Assembly (NCBI GenBank): GCA_963575745.1
Contig: CAUYUJ010006313.1
Span: 185,068 to 249,067, forward strand
Reading direction: 5' to 3'
DNA from: Prorocentrum cordatum
Taxonomy: Eukaryota > Sar > Dinophyceae > Prorocentrales > Prorocentraceae
Length of the DNA stretch: 64,000 nt
The position numbers were made by a program, and so were the translations under genes. The notes below the pieces were generated by a model. It was not told where the DNA came from. It made no database searches and was given only the letters and a program-made list of their open reading frames with translations. Below are positions 32,986 through 43,287 of this stretch, piece by piece (position 1 is the first letter of the stretch; every line of letters begins with the position of its first letter).

Positions 32986-33389
32986 AAAGCGCGTTCATCT
33001 GGAGTTGGGCCTGCGAGGCGGGCCGAGTGCGCCCGACGTCCTTCCCGTGGGCCGGCGCGACCCGCGCCACCGTCGCCCGGCCTCATCCACACGACCTGGG
33101 AAAGCCGGTGTGTTAATCTTGCCGTCGCTTTAGGGCAATGCTTTGCCCTTTCAGGGGTTCCAGCATGAGCGAGGGAAACGCCTATTCGTTCTGCTCCTCC
33201 TCCCATTCCTGTTCCTTCCCTCACCTCCCCCTGACCTCTGGTCCTCCTTTCTCTTACCCATTGATTTACCCAGCCCATGAGACAGCACATTCAAACTGCA
33301 AAGGAGCAGAGGTTCGAGTCTTTGGGATGTTTCGGGATCTTTTTGTCGCACCCCTGGTTGGCTGACTTCGAAGGACAAGGGGTAGGGGT

Positions 33390-33475
33390 CAGGAGGAGGA
33401 GGAGGAGGAGGAGGAGGAGGAGGAGGAGGAGGAGGAGGAGCAGCAGCAGAGGAGGAGGAGGAGAGGGGGTGGGGA
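33390..33475 (+). repeat. (GGA)n array
   Basis: GGA repeat of about 80 bp. It lies between unremarkable unique sequence (33000-33390) and the minisatellite at 33610. Confidence 0.9.
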
Positions 33476-33609
33476 GCGGCAACGGCTCCCTTCCCAGCTA
33501 CAGCACCTACTTTCTGGGTATGGCAGGTCGTTTCCTGGGCTGGGACCTCCCAGGTGCGGTCAAAAGCCCCCCCAGGCTCAAAACATGTGAGCCCCAAACA
33601 GTGTGTTTC

Positions 33610-33885
33610 TAGCAACGTAGGTTGCACAACCTGAATGGTGCAATCTAGGTGGTGCAACCTAGGTGGTGAAATCTATGTTGTGCAATATGTTGTGCCGCAT
33701 AGATTGTCTTAGATCGATGTTGTACAGTTTTTGTGGAGCGACATATGTGGCGACATCTAGGTGACGCAACCCACGAGGTGCAGTAGATATGTGCAACCAA
33801 TGCTATGCAATGTATGTAGCGCAGTCCATGTGGTTCGCAATTTCTGTGGTGGCGTGGTGCAATCTAGGTGGTGAAGCTGACTACC
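33610..33885 (+). repeat. GGTGCAATCTAGGT-type degenerate minisatellite
   Basis: Units of about 14-15 bp (GTGCAATCTAGGTG, GTGCAACCTAGGTG and variants) decay towards the centre and reappear clearly at 33858-33880. Confidence 0.65.
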
Positions 33886-33979
33886 CTGCACCGCGCCTGC
33901 TCGCGCAAACATCCCACCCATCCACCCGCAACTTGGTTTGCAAAATCTCTTATGACCGTGACGGTGGGTACCAAATGAC

Positions 33980-34234
33980 ACTTGGCAACGACAGCGACGA
34001 CGACGACGACAGCGACAACGACGACGACGACGCCGCCGATAACGACTACGACGACACCGACGACGTCTCCAACGACTTCGACGACGCCGACAACGACGAC
34101 GACGACGACGACACCGACGACGACGACGACGCCGACGCCGACGACGACGACGACGATGACAACGACGACGACGATGACGACGCCGACGACGACGGCAACG
34201 ACGACACCGACGACCACGACGTCAACGACGCCGA

Positions 34235-34270
<36 letters not shown>

Positions 34271-34770
34271 CGGCGACGACGACGACGCCGACGTCGACGA
34301 CGACGATGACGACGACGACGCCGACGCCGACGACGACGACGAAGACGACGACGACGACTACGTCGCCAACGAAGACGACGACGAGGGAAGAGGGAGGACG
34401 ACGATGGCGACAACGACGACAACGACGACAACGACGAGGGAGACGGCGACGACGCGAACGACGAAGAAGGAGGAAGGACGGCGACGCCGACGACGACAAC
34501 GACGAGGAAGGAGGGAAGACGACGACGACGACAACGACGACGACGACGACGACGGCGACGAAATAGGAGGGACGACGACGAGACGCCGACGACGGACGAT
34601 GACGACGAGGGATGAGGAGGAAGGACGACCACGGCGACAACGACGACGGAAACGACCACGACGCCAAAGAGGACGAGGACGACGAACACGAGGAAAACAG
34701 AGGACGACGTAGGCGACGACGACGACGACGCGGGAGGAGGGGGAAGGCGGCGACGACGACGACGACGCAA
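33980..34770 (+). repeat. (GAC)n cryptic trinucleotide array, about 0.8 kb
   Basis: Almost entirely GAC/GCC/AAC/GAT triplets in one phase, giving poly-Asp in the + frame (33789-34712), poly-Thr and poly-Arg in the others, and poly-Val on the minus strand. After 34380 the pattern becomes purine-richer (GAGGAAGG blocks). No sign of selection for a protein. Confidence 0.9.
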
Positions 34771-34890
34771 GAGCGCGCGCGCACGCTTTTGTTGAAAATC
34801 CGTGTTGCGAAACCTTGTGTTTTTGTATATTTTTTGGACACACGATTTTGAAGTCCTTCCGAAGCCGGTGGGGGTTGAAGGATTTCATGT
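34768..34890 (+). repeat. module P, copy 1 (GCAAGAGCGCGC...TTGCGAAACC)
   Basis: Partial copy of a repeat of about 200 bp that recurs at 36583, 36868, 39595, 39818 and 41308. Followed at 34963 by the GGGAGCGGATAACG...GGGGGGTCAAG spacer and at 35055 by module Q. Confidence 0.6.
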
Positions 34891-35054
34891 CCCCGCGTAT
34901 CGGTGTTTACAAGGGAACCTCAGGGGGACGTGTGGTCAGAATCATATATGATTTACATTCCCGAAAGGGGAGCGGATAACGCCGGGGGGGGTCAAGTCTG
35001 TGTTCTCTCTTTAGAAAGGAGAATTGACATTGTGCAGCTTACGTGGTGCAATTC

Positions 35055-35610
35055 ACCCCGCCGAGCCTGAAGTTGTCGACTCCACTGCTCGCGCAATCAT
35101 CCCGCCCACCCACCCGCAACTTGGCTTGCACAACCCATGCGGAGGCGATTGCGATGAGTGCTTGGCGTTGGCTGGTGCACCCCTGCGGCCGCGCTAGCCC
35201 GCGCATGCTCGCACGCGCAGGGGCCGTCTAGTGTGGCGTGACCGACGCGAATGCGGTGGCGTTGACCGTTCGGCACATCCCAGCGGGCACTTCAGCGCGA
35301 GTCGGCGACTTGGGCGGGCGCGGTATGATGGCAACGTCGACAACGGTAGACACGGTGATGTGACGATGCTGACAGCGACGACGGCACGGCCAGTGACGGC
35401 GCGGATGTAGATCACGCCGACGACGGTGACGGCGTCCTCGCGTCGGCGATGAAGGTTTTGGAAGGAGTTCGACATGCGTGCACGGCCAACGCGCGAGAGT
35501 GGTCGCATGCCGCATGGTATTATTTGACACGGACCGTGCCTCCCCAGCACGCGCGCAAGGGTGTTCAAATGATTTCAGCATGCGGCGCGAGAGGCCCGCT
35601 TGGCAGAATG
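35055..35610 (+). repeat. module Q, copy 1
   Basis: About 550 bp starting GCCTGAAGTTGTCGACTCCA, with CTGCGGCCGCGCTAGC, GGCGCGGTATGATGGCAACG and a 3' end AGCACGCGCGCAAGG. Equivalent copies are at 37300-37890 (+), 38335-38700 (minus) and 40725-41250 (+); the 3' part alone recurs at 39330-39500. Confidence 0.65.
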
Positions 35611-35697
35611 CAGTCACACCGTTGAATAAAAAAAAAACTATGGTTTTCTTAAGAATTATCCCAGTGCGCTACCTAGGAGTTGGAGCATTTAGGAAAG

Positions 35698-35860
35698 TAA
35701 CATCTACATCTACATCTACACCGACAGCTACATTTACCTGTACACGTGCATCTACATCTACATCAACATCAACAGCGGGACTCACATCTACATCACATAT
35801 ACACCTACATATACACCTACATCTACGTCTACATATACATATACACCTATGTCCACATCG
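35698..35860 (+). repeat. (ACATCT)n hexanucleotide array
   Basis: ACATCT/ACATAT units over about 160 bp. Confidence 0.85.
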
Positions 35861-35869
35861 ATGTTAGGG

Positions 35870-36440
35870 TGCGCTCGGCTGTGCTGTGTTATGCTAGGCT
35901 ATGCTATGCTATGCTATGCTGCGCTATGCGATGCTATGCGATGCTGCGCTATACTACGCTGTGCTATGCGATGCTGCGCTAGGCGATGCTAGGCTAGGCG
36001 ATGCTATGATATGCAATGCTGCGCTATGCTATGCTATGATATGCCATGCTATGCTATGCTGCGCTGTGCTATGTTATGCTATGCTGTGCTTTGCTGCGCT
36101 GTGCTATGCTAAGCAATGTTTGCTATGATATGCTCTGCTGCGCTACTTCTATGCTATGATATGATGAGCTATGCTATGCTATGCTATGCTTGGCTTTGCT
36201 GTGCTAATGCTGCGTTGCGCTATGCTGCGCTGGGCTAAGCTGAGGTAAGTCAAGTTATGATAAACGAAGCTAAGCTAAGCTAGGCTAGGCTAAGCGAAGT
36301 TAAGATAAGCCAAGCTAAGATAAGCTAAGCTAAGATGAGATAAGCTAAGCTAGGCGAAGCTAAGCTAGGCTAGGCAAAGCGAAGCTAAGCTAAGCTCAGC
36401 TAAGATGAGATAAGCCAAGCTAAGCTTAGCCAAGCTAAGG
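35870..36440 (+). repeat. pentanucleotide array: (GCTAT)n changing to (GCTAA)n
   Basis: About 570 bp of 5-bp units. The left part to about 36215 is dominated by GCTAT/GCTGC and the right part from about 36225 by GCTAA/GCTAG. The GCT core is kept throughout while the last two bases change. Confidence 0.9.
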
Positions 36441-36582
36441 AGGGTGAACCCAGGGGGCGCAACTGGGGGAACCGCGGGGCGGATCCTGGGGGAACCGCCC
36501 GTGGCGGGACCCACTGCCTGGCCCCTTTTTAAGAGAACACGGTAAGAACCCTTCAAGGCAGAGCCTAGGTAGGGAACTTGCA

Positions 36583-37075
36583 AGAGCGCGCGAGCAAGCT
36601 TTGTTTTGAATCTCCGCATTGCGAGACCCTGTGTTTTGATATGTTTTTTGACACTCGATTTCGGCAACTTCCCGGAACCAGCGGTTTTTGAAGGATTGTG
36701 GCATGCGCGCGCGACGACGCGCGCGCATGTATTTCGTCAGATGTGTTGCAAAGGCATCTTGCGACAGCACGCGCGCAAGGGCGCTCGAACGATTTCGGCA
36801 TGCGCGCGCGAAGTCTTTGTGGTAGCATGTTATCACAGGTTGGAAACCGATGGTTCACTTAAGAATTAGCAAAAACGAGCGAGCTTTGCTTTGAAAATCC
36901 GCGCTGCGAAACCATGTGTGTTTTTGTTGTTCGGTGTTTCGACACTCGGTTTCAAAACCTTGACGACACCGACGGTTTCTGAGGGATTTCGGCTCGCGCG
37001 CGCGACGACGCGCGCGCGTGCACTTCGTTTCATTGTTTGCAATGGGTTCTTGAAAGCTGATGGTTTTGATGAACG
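36583..37075 (+). repeat. module P, copies 2 and 3, with near-perfect palindrome
   Basis: Two consecutive copies (36583-36840 and 36868-37075). Each carries TTTGCTTTGAAAATCCGCG-like sequence, a GACACTCG(A/G)TTTC block and a GC-rich palindrome. The first palindrome spans 36702-36729 and is complementary except for its 4-base centre ACGA. The GGCGGATAATCCCC...GGGGGGTAG spacer follows at 37213. Confidence 0.7.
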
Positions 37076-37299
37076 AGTGCGCGCGCAGTATTTTCTGCAG
37101 AGGAGTCTGCGTTTGCAGAGGATGGCGGGGGGCGTCGATACCGGCTCGGCTGGGATGGTGCGAGTTCACATTTAGGATGGACGATCCGGGCAGGATCGCA
37201 TGCAAATTGCAATGCGAAAAGGGAGGCGGATAATCCCCAGGGGGGTAGAATCCATTTTTTATATAAAAAAGGATAACTAATGTTTACTCGCAATGAATT

Positions 37300-37890
37300 G
37301 TCAACTCCATTGCCCGCGCATTCGCCCCATCCTCCCATCCACAACCTTGTTTGCAAACCGCATGCGGCTGCATTTGCGATGACTGCTCGGCGCCGACTGG
37401 CGCATCGCTGCGGCCGCGCTAGCGCGCGCAGGCTCACGAGCGCAGCGGCCGCCTGGTCTGGCGCGACCGACGCAGCCGCCGTGGAGCTGACCGCTGGGGA
37501 CTTCCCAGCGAGTCTCGCAGGCCGCGCTGACGCGCGGGCGCTTGATTGCGAGTGAGCGATTCGGGCGGGCGCGGTATCATGGCCACGCCGGCCACGGCTG
37601 ATGCGATGATGATAGTAGCAATGCTAGTGATGATGGTGACGATCTCGACGGCGAGGCCAACCACGTCGTCGATGCGGACCACGCCGATGGCGAGGATGTT
37701 GCCCACGCGTCGGCGATGAAGAATTCCAACGCATTTCGGCATGCGCGCGCGGCCGACGGATGCGAGTAGCCCGCATGGTATGATTGGACAGGGACCGCGC
37801 CCCCCCCCCCCCCCCCCCAGCACGCGCGCAAAAGGCGTTCGAAGGATTCCGACATGCGCGCGCGAGCGGCCTGCCTTGCCGCATTTTGGC
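37300..37890 (+). repeat. module Q, copy 2
   Basis: Matches copy 1 from GTCAACTCCATTGCCCGCGC through CTGCGGCCGCGCTAGCGCGC to CAGCACGCGCGCAA. Contains a run of about 18 C at 37801-37818. Confidence 0.65.
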
Positions 37891-38334
37891 CCAATGCTCA
37901 CCGCGATATAGCAGAAGTGGCATTCGGGCCCCCACAGGCGGAGCCGCCAGGAGTGGGGGCATTGCAGGATTCGCGCCCAGCTCGCAGGGATGTCCCAGGC
38001 GGTTCACCAGCGTCTGCCAAGCAGATTTATTGTTGCATGTATGTGTTCCCCACGCAGTACCTCACTCACTGACTTCCGTTGTTTTTTTTTCCCATTCAGG
38101 CGCACCCAGTCGCATTCGGATTTGCACACCGCTACCCTTTCATCACTTTGACTCAGTTATCACCTGTTGATTCGTCCGCAATCAGATTAAACCATTGTTT
38201 CATTCATAGTTATTTGTTCATACTCCGCACAAGCCCAGAGTCACCTACACACGGACCAACTCGTACTCGCATTCACACGCGTTCAAACCCACCCACCCTC
38301 AGACTCCTTCATATTCAGACCACCTCGGCGCCGC

Positions 38335-38740
38335 GATTGGCCTTGCCGCCGTTGTCGTCGCCATCGCCGCCAACGTCGCGACTATCATCGTCGTTCCCCC
38401 CGCTGCCGACGTCACCGCGATATTGCGCCCGCCCGAATCACCGACTCGCACTGAAAAGGCCAGCGCGCCAGCGCGGCCAGCGAGACGCGCTGGGGGGCCC
38501 CCAGCGGCCAGCGCCACCGCGGCCGCGTCGGTCGCGCCAGGCAACTTGGCCGCTCTGCGCGCGAGCCTGCGCGCGCTAGCGCGGCCGCAGCGATGCACCA
38601 GCCCGCGCCCAGCAGCCATCGCAATCGCCGCCGCAGGGGTTCGGCAAACCAAATTGCGGGCGGGCGGGTGGGGCGACCGCGCCAGCAGCGGAGTTGACGA
38701 TTCACTGCGAAAAGAAATTACTCGACGCTGATTTATCCAG
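38335..38740 (-). repeat. module Q, copy 3 (inverted)
   Basis: Reverse complement of module Q, reading outward from CGGAGTTGACGATTC (38690-38704) to the GATCGCCGCC region. With the direct copies at 37300 and 40725 it makes large inverted repeats. Confidence 0.65.
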
Positions 38741-39089
38741 AAATGTGCATCTCACACTCCTGTCGCGTCTCGCCGGAGAACTCTCTCCATGGGCATCTGG
38801 ACGTCAGAGCGAGCCCGCGTAGACGACGGCTCCAGCAGCGACGGCGGCGACGCCGAAGACTTGAGTGACGCCCTGCCCCCCTGGGCATCTTTCAGGAAAG
38901 ACGATGTAAACGCAAGTGGAAGAGTGATGGGGGGATCCTCTTGCCAGTCTCCCCGCGGCAACTCAGGCAGACGCGCGTGGCGTTGATGCGCTGGCTCTCT
39001 GGCGTGCTACTTGCGGCGCCTGCCAGCACTTGGGGTGCCCTATCGCCACGTTATCCGAATCGCGGTAGTCACTTGTGCGTGGGATTTAG

Positions 39090-39300
39090 CGCGAATGAGT
39101 CTGAGCGCGGGTGATCTGGGCATGAGCGAGCCGGAATGAGAGTGGATCTGGGTACGATTGAGCCTGAATCTGATTAAGTCGGGGAACAATCAGTGTGAAC
39201 ACGGGTGGGTCTGAGTATGAGTGAGTGTGAATGCGAGCCAGTCTTACTGCGAGCGGGTCTGAACACGAATGAGTCTGAGTGTGGGCGGGTTTGAATGTGA
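39090..39300 (+). repeat. GAGTCTGAGTGTGA-type degenerate minisatellite
   Basis: Units of about 12 bp, related in sequence to module C of the satellite. A complementary-strand version occurs at about 38225-38325. Confidence 0.5.
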
Positions 39301-39594
39301 CGCCTTCAAATCTCAACGTAAAGCGCGCTCACATGTCGGCGGTGAGGGTTCTAGTGGGAGTTCGACATTCGTGCGCGGCCGACGCGCGCGAGCGGCCCGC
39401 CCGGCATTGCTTGACAGAGATCGCGCGCCCCCGCTTCTCCAGGCAAGCGCGCAAGGGCGTTCGAACGATTGCGACGTGCGCGCGCGAGAGGCCGTCTTGG
39501 TCGCATTATGGACATGTGGGAGATCATTGGTTTTAGCGAGGAAGTCGCATGAGCCGACGCGCGCTGCATTTCCATGAAACACGTTGCAACAACG

Positions 39595-40035
39595 CGTTTA
39601 GTTCCATATGTGTTCGGGAACCTCGATCTTGACAGTCCTACGGAACCGAAGGTTTTGTAAGATTCTGGCATGCGCGCGCGACGACGCGCGCGCGTAGACT
39701 TCGCGACAGTGTTGGATGGGATCCGCGCCCACAGCAAGCGCGCAAGGGTTTTCGAATGATTTCGACATGGTCGCGCGCGGGGCCCGATGGTTCGAATGCT
39801 GTGGTTGGTTCAAGGATTCGCAAGAGCGTGCGCATATTCTTTTGCACGGCCACGTTGCGAAACATAATGTTGATGTGTGCTCGGGAACCTCGACCTTGAC
39901 TTCCTTGCGGAACTTAAGTTTGTTGATGCGATTTCGGCACGCGCGCGCGACTACGCGTGCGCGTGGACTTCGAACAGTTGTCTGCGATTTTGTTGGGGAA
40001 CTGATGACTTGCGGTAAACAAGTGGGCGCGCATGG
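39595..40035 (+). repeat. module P, copies 4 and 5
   Basis: Copies at 39595-39740 and 39818-40035, both with CTCGGGAACCTCGA(C/T)CTTGAC and the GCGCGCGACxACGCG palindrome. The GGATAATTCCGAGGGGAGTA spacer follows at 40151. A third diverged copy lies at 41308-41512. Confidence 0.6.
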
Positions 40036-40259
40036 TGTTCTTGGTCCACGATGAGCGGGGGGGGGGTCGGTGCTGGCTGGGTCGGGGTGATTTGAATTCA
40101 GATTTAGGGCGCAGGATGCGGCCAAACCGCATAGAAATCGCAGCGTCGCAACAGGAACGGATAATTCCGAGGGGAGTACATTCCCCAATCAGTGCTTGCA
40201 CTGATGAGGTCCTCGCGGAAGTTGAAGGATTTGGAGAAGGTGTCCCGCCGATTTTGGTC

Positions 40260-40345
40260 GCGCGCTGGGTTCCTGGGTTCCCGGTTCCGGGCTCCCGGGA
40301 TCCCAGCTCCGGGTTCCAACCCGAATTCGGAGTGCGGCGAGGTTC
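40260..40345 (+). repeat. GGGTTCCxGG minisatellite
   Basis: Short degenerate repeat of GGTTCC(G/C)GG(G/T) units (GGGTTCCTGGGTTCCCGGTTCC). Confidence 0.6.
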
Positions 40346-40359
40346 CCGGGTTCCAGGGT

Positions 40360-40635
40360 TTTTGGTCGATCTTCTTATCGATCGGTCTCACCATCGATCT
40401 CATTACGCACTCCCCTATCGATTTCACCATCGATTTCACAATTGATCTCACTATCGATGTCACAATCGATCTCACTAGAGATCGCATGAGCGATATCGCG
40501 ATCGGTCTCACTATCGATCCCATTGAATCGATGTCACTCTCGGTCTTACGGTCGACCTTATAACCGTCTTCGCTATCGGTTCCACCATCGATCCCATGAC
40601 CGATCGCTCAATCGATCTCAAGATCCATGTTATAC
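40360..40635 (+). repeat. CACTATCGATCT 12-bp minisatellite
   Basis: About 22 units of 12 bp built around ATCGAT (TCACCATCGATC, TCACTATCGATG). Nearly every unit keeps the palindromic ATCGAT core. Confidence 0.8.
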
Positions 40636-40724
40636 ATGTTCAAAGCATCCACTGATCGTTTTTCTGTTGGGGGGGGGGGGGAAGTTCAGAATCTATCCGA
40701 TGCAGGATTTGATGATCTTGGAGC

Positions 40725-41250
40725 TGACAACTCTATTGCTGGCGTAACCATCCCCCCCCCACCCATGCGGCGGCGATTGCGATGACTGCTTGGCGCGGGC
40801 TGGCGCATCGCTGCGGCCGCGCTGGCGCGCGCATGCTCGCGCGCAGAGCGGCCAGCTAGCGTGGCGCGACCGACGCGGCCGCGGTGGCGCTCGCCCATCG
40901 GGAATTCCCGGCGCGTCTCGCAGACCGCGCTGACGCGCGGGCCTTTTTCGGTGCGAGTATCATGGTGACGTCGGCAACGGCGGGAACGATGATGATGGTA
41001 GCGGCGATGGTGACGATGACGACGATGACGACGACAAGGCCAATGACGGCGCCGATGCTCTTTACGCCGATGACGACTATGGTGTCCACGTGTCGGGGAT
41101 GGGGGCCTTGAGAGAAAAGGCATTCGCGCGCGGCCGACGCGCGCGAGCGGCCCGCATAGTATCATTTGACAGAGATCGCGCCCCCCCCCCAGCAAGCGCG
41201 CACGGGCGTTCGAATGGTTGCAACGCGCGCGCGAGAGGCCCGCATGGTCG
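40725..41250 (+). repeat. module Q, copy 4
   Basis: Matches copies 1 and 2, including CTGCGGCCGCGCTGGCGCGC and GAGTATCATGGTGACGTCGG. A C-run lies at 41179-41188. Confidence 0.6.
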
Positions 41251-41689
41251 CCTTTAATGACAGGTTTCGTTATAACGAAAGGAAAAACAGCGGTTGCCAT
41301 ACGAATTCGCAAGAGCGCGCACGCTGAATATTTTGAGAAATGTTGATGCAAATCTGTCTGATGTTTATATGTTTCCGGGAGCATCGATCTTGACCCCTCT
41401 GCGAAACCTACGGTTCTCGAATGACTCCGGATTGCGCCCGTGTCAATGTTTTTGTTGCGCGATCTTTTTGGAACCCATCATTTGTGATAAACGAGTGCGC
41501 GCGCATGATAGAGTTCGACAGGGATGGCGAGGGGGGTGATACTGGCTTGGATGAGAAGGTAGGATTCTATTCGGAGAATGAGTGCTGTGGCATAAACATA
41601 TGCACGCGGTACTATCTTAAGGGGGGCGATAAAGCCCGGGGGGTCAAGTTCAATTTTTTGGGGAATGGGAATATATGTGATGGAACCTA

Positions 41690-41905
41690 TGCTGCGCAAT
41701 CAAAGCGGCGACGGGGCGACGACGGCGGCAACATAGCCCAAAGACCGCCACCCATGCCCAGACGACGGGCGGCGACGAGGCGGCGACGCGGCGGCGATGG
41801 CGGCAACACGGCCGCCAGACCAGCACCCACGCCCAGACAACGGGCGGCGACGGGGCAGCGACTGCGGCAACACATCCGCCAGACCAGCACCCAGGCCCAG
41901 CTATC
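41690..41905 (+). repeat. CGGCGACG-rich degenerate repeat
   Basis: Units with GGCGGCAACA and AGACCAGCACCCA(C/G)GCCCAG occur three times (about 41722, 41802 and 41862). Open on both strands; no domain. Confidence 0.5.
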
Positions 41906-41949
41906 TCAAAACAAGTAAGAGCCCCTAAATGCAAGCACTGGTTTTGTAA

Positions 41950-42127
41950 AATTGTTACATCAACATCTGTTTCGAAGGTTCTCGCGGATTTCTTGGATCG
42001 GCGTTCGGCCGGCTTGGCGGCGCGCAGCCCCTGGCGCGCTCCTCGCGCCAGGGACGGGGGGGTCCAGCCCCGATCCAAGATATCCGTGCGGACCTCCGGA
42101 AGTTTATGGTCATGTCGGTTTGTTCTT
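41950..42127 (+). mobile_element. GC-rich foldback element, copy C
   Basis: Arms GAAGGTTCTCGCGGATTTCT and GACCTCCGGAAGTTTATG, core CCTGGCGCGCTCCTCGCGCC. The right end is GGTTTGTTCTTC. Copies B, C and F share the terminal GAACAA. Confidence 0.7.
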
Positions 42128-42167
42128 CTGGGGGGGGGGGGGGGGGGCACGCCCTGTCTGCCCGCAG

Positions 42168-42300
42168 GTGCTGCGCAGCGCGTGCGGGAAGCGCCCGTGG
42201 ACCTGAGCCTGGGCGGCATGCTCCCCGACGGGAGTTCGCTGGCAGACCAGGCCTTGCTGCAGGCCCTCGGTGCGGGCGTGCTTCAGACGCAACATCACGG
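42168..42300 (+). CDS. candidate exon of unknown gene
   Basis: After a pyrimidine-rich CCCTGTCTGCCCGCAG (a plausible acceptor ending at 42167) comes a GC3-rich frame reading VREAPVDLSLGGMLPDGSS and LADQALLQALGAGVLQT. The composition is coding-like and unlike the flanking repeats. It may be an upstream exon of the TTLL-like gene or belong to another gene. No family recognised. Confidence 0.35.
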
Positions 42301-42344
42301 GGGGACGTGGGGGATGCATCGACCCCTGGGGTTCGAAGTTCCCG

Positions 42345-42655
42345 GTTTTCGGTGGTCTTTCGTTGGTTCTCGGCGGCTGTCACTCAAGCCTGGGAAGCTC
42401 TCCGCCAGCTGCGCCTCGACGAGGGCGGTCCGGGGGCCTGGGGTTCGAAGTTCGAAGGATTGTAACGAAGGATTGCAACGAAGGATTGCAACGAAGGATT
42501 GCAATGAAGGATTGCAACGAAGGGGTTTTTGGGGGGCTTTTTTTTTGGGGGGGGGGTTCTCGGTGGTCTTCGTTGGTTCTCGGCGGCTTTCACTCAAGCC
42601 TGGGAAGCTCTCCGCCAGCTGCGCCTCGACGAGGGCGTTCCGGGGGCGCCTGGAT
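42345..42655 (+). repeat. ~97-bp direct duplication flanking a 13-bp tandem array
   Basis: A segment containing GGTTCTCGGCGGC(T/G)(G/T)TCACT and CTCTCCGCCAGCTGCGCCTC occurs at 42348-42443 and 42557-42653, about 95% identical. Between them AAGGATTG(C/T)AACG is repeated five times (42455-42520), followed by G and T runs. Confidence 0.8.
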
Positions 42656-42714
42656 CGTCCCGAGCGACCGCCGGAGAGCCGAGGTATAGCCCGAGAACCA
42701 CCTGGGGGATGGGT

Positions 42715-42922
42715 TCAGGAGGAGGAGGAGGAGGAGGAGGACGAGGAGGACGAGGAGGAGGAGGACGAGGACGAGAGGAGGACGAGGAGGAGGAGGAGGA
42801 CGAGGAGGACGAGGAGGAGGAGGACGAGGAGGACGAGGAGGAGGAGGAGGAGGAGATCGAGGAGGAGATCGAGGAGGAGATCGAGGAGGAGGAGGAGGAG
42901 GAGGAGGAGGAGGAGGAGGCCT
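42715..42922 (+). repeat. (GGA)n array with GAC and GATC interruptions
   Basis: About 205 bp of GGA/GAC, including three GAGATCGAGGAG units near 42850-42890. Confidence 0.9.
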
Positions 42923-43092
42923 CCCAGGGTCTCTGCGGGGCCTCCTGTGGGCCTCTCGCCGTCCTCCTGAGCGGCCTCTTGGAACCACCTGGGGGGGGGA
43001 CGCCTCGACCTCCAAGCGCCCATTCATCGCCGATGGGGGCCCGATAGTCCACCCCGCCTGGGAGCGCGCGGATGCGCTATCGGGACCCTATA

Positions 43093-43287
43093 TCGGGTCG
43101 GGCGAAAGGGGGGGGTTGGGAAAGGGGGGGTTACGAAATTTGCTGCATGCAGCTGGTTTCGGCCTCACCAAGGGGCCCATTCCTCGATACATAGCCGCCT
43201 CCGGCGCCGGGAGGCGCCGGGAAAATCAGCTAAGTGAGCTGATTCTTAACCCCCCCCTTTGCTATCCCCCCCTTTCGCCCGACCCGA
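43093..43287 (+). mobile_element. 195-bp inverted-repeat element, copy 2
   Basis: Terminal repeats TCGGGTCGGGCGAAAGG and, inverted, CCTTTCGCCCGACCCGA. Flanked by a perfect 5-bp direct repeat CTATA (43088-43092 and 43288-43292). Interior matches the 11472 copy block for block (TTACGAAATTTGCTGCATGC, CCTCGATACATAG, AAAATCAGCTAAGTGAGCTG). Confidence 0.85.

Noticed and set aside
33303-33330. GGTTCGAGTC looking like a tRNA B box
   Set aside because: The flanking bases do not form a T-stem and no A box or acceptor stem is present.
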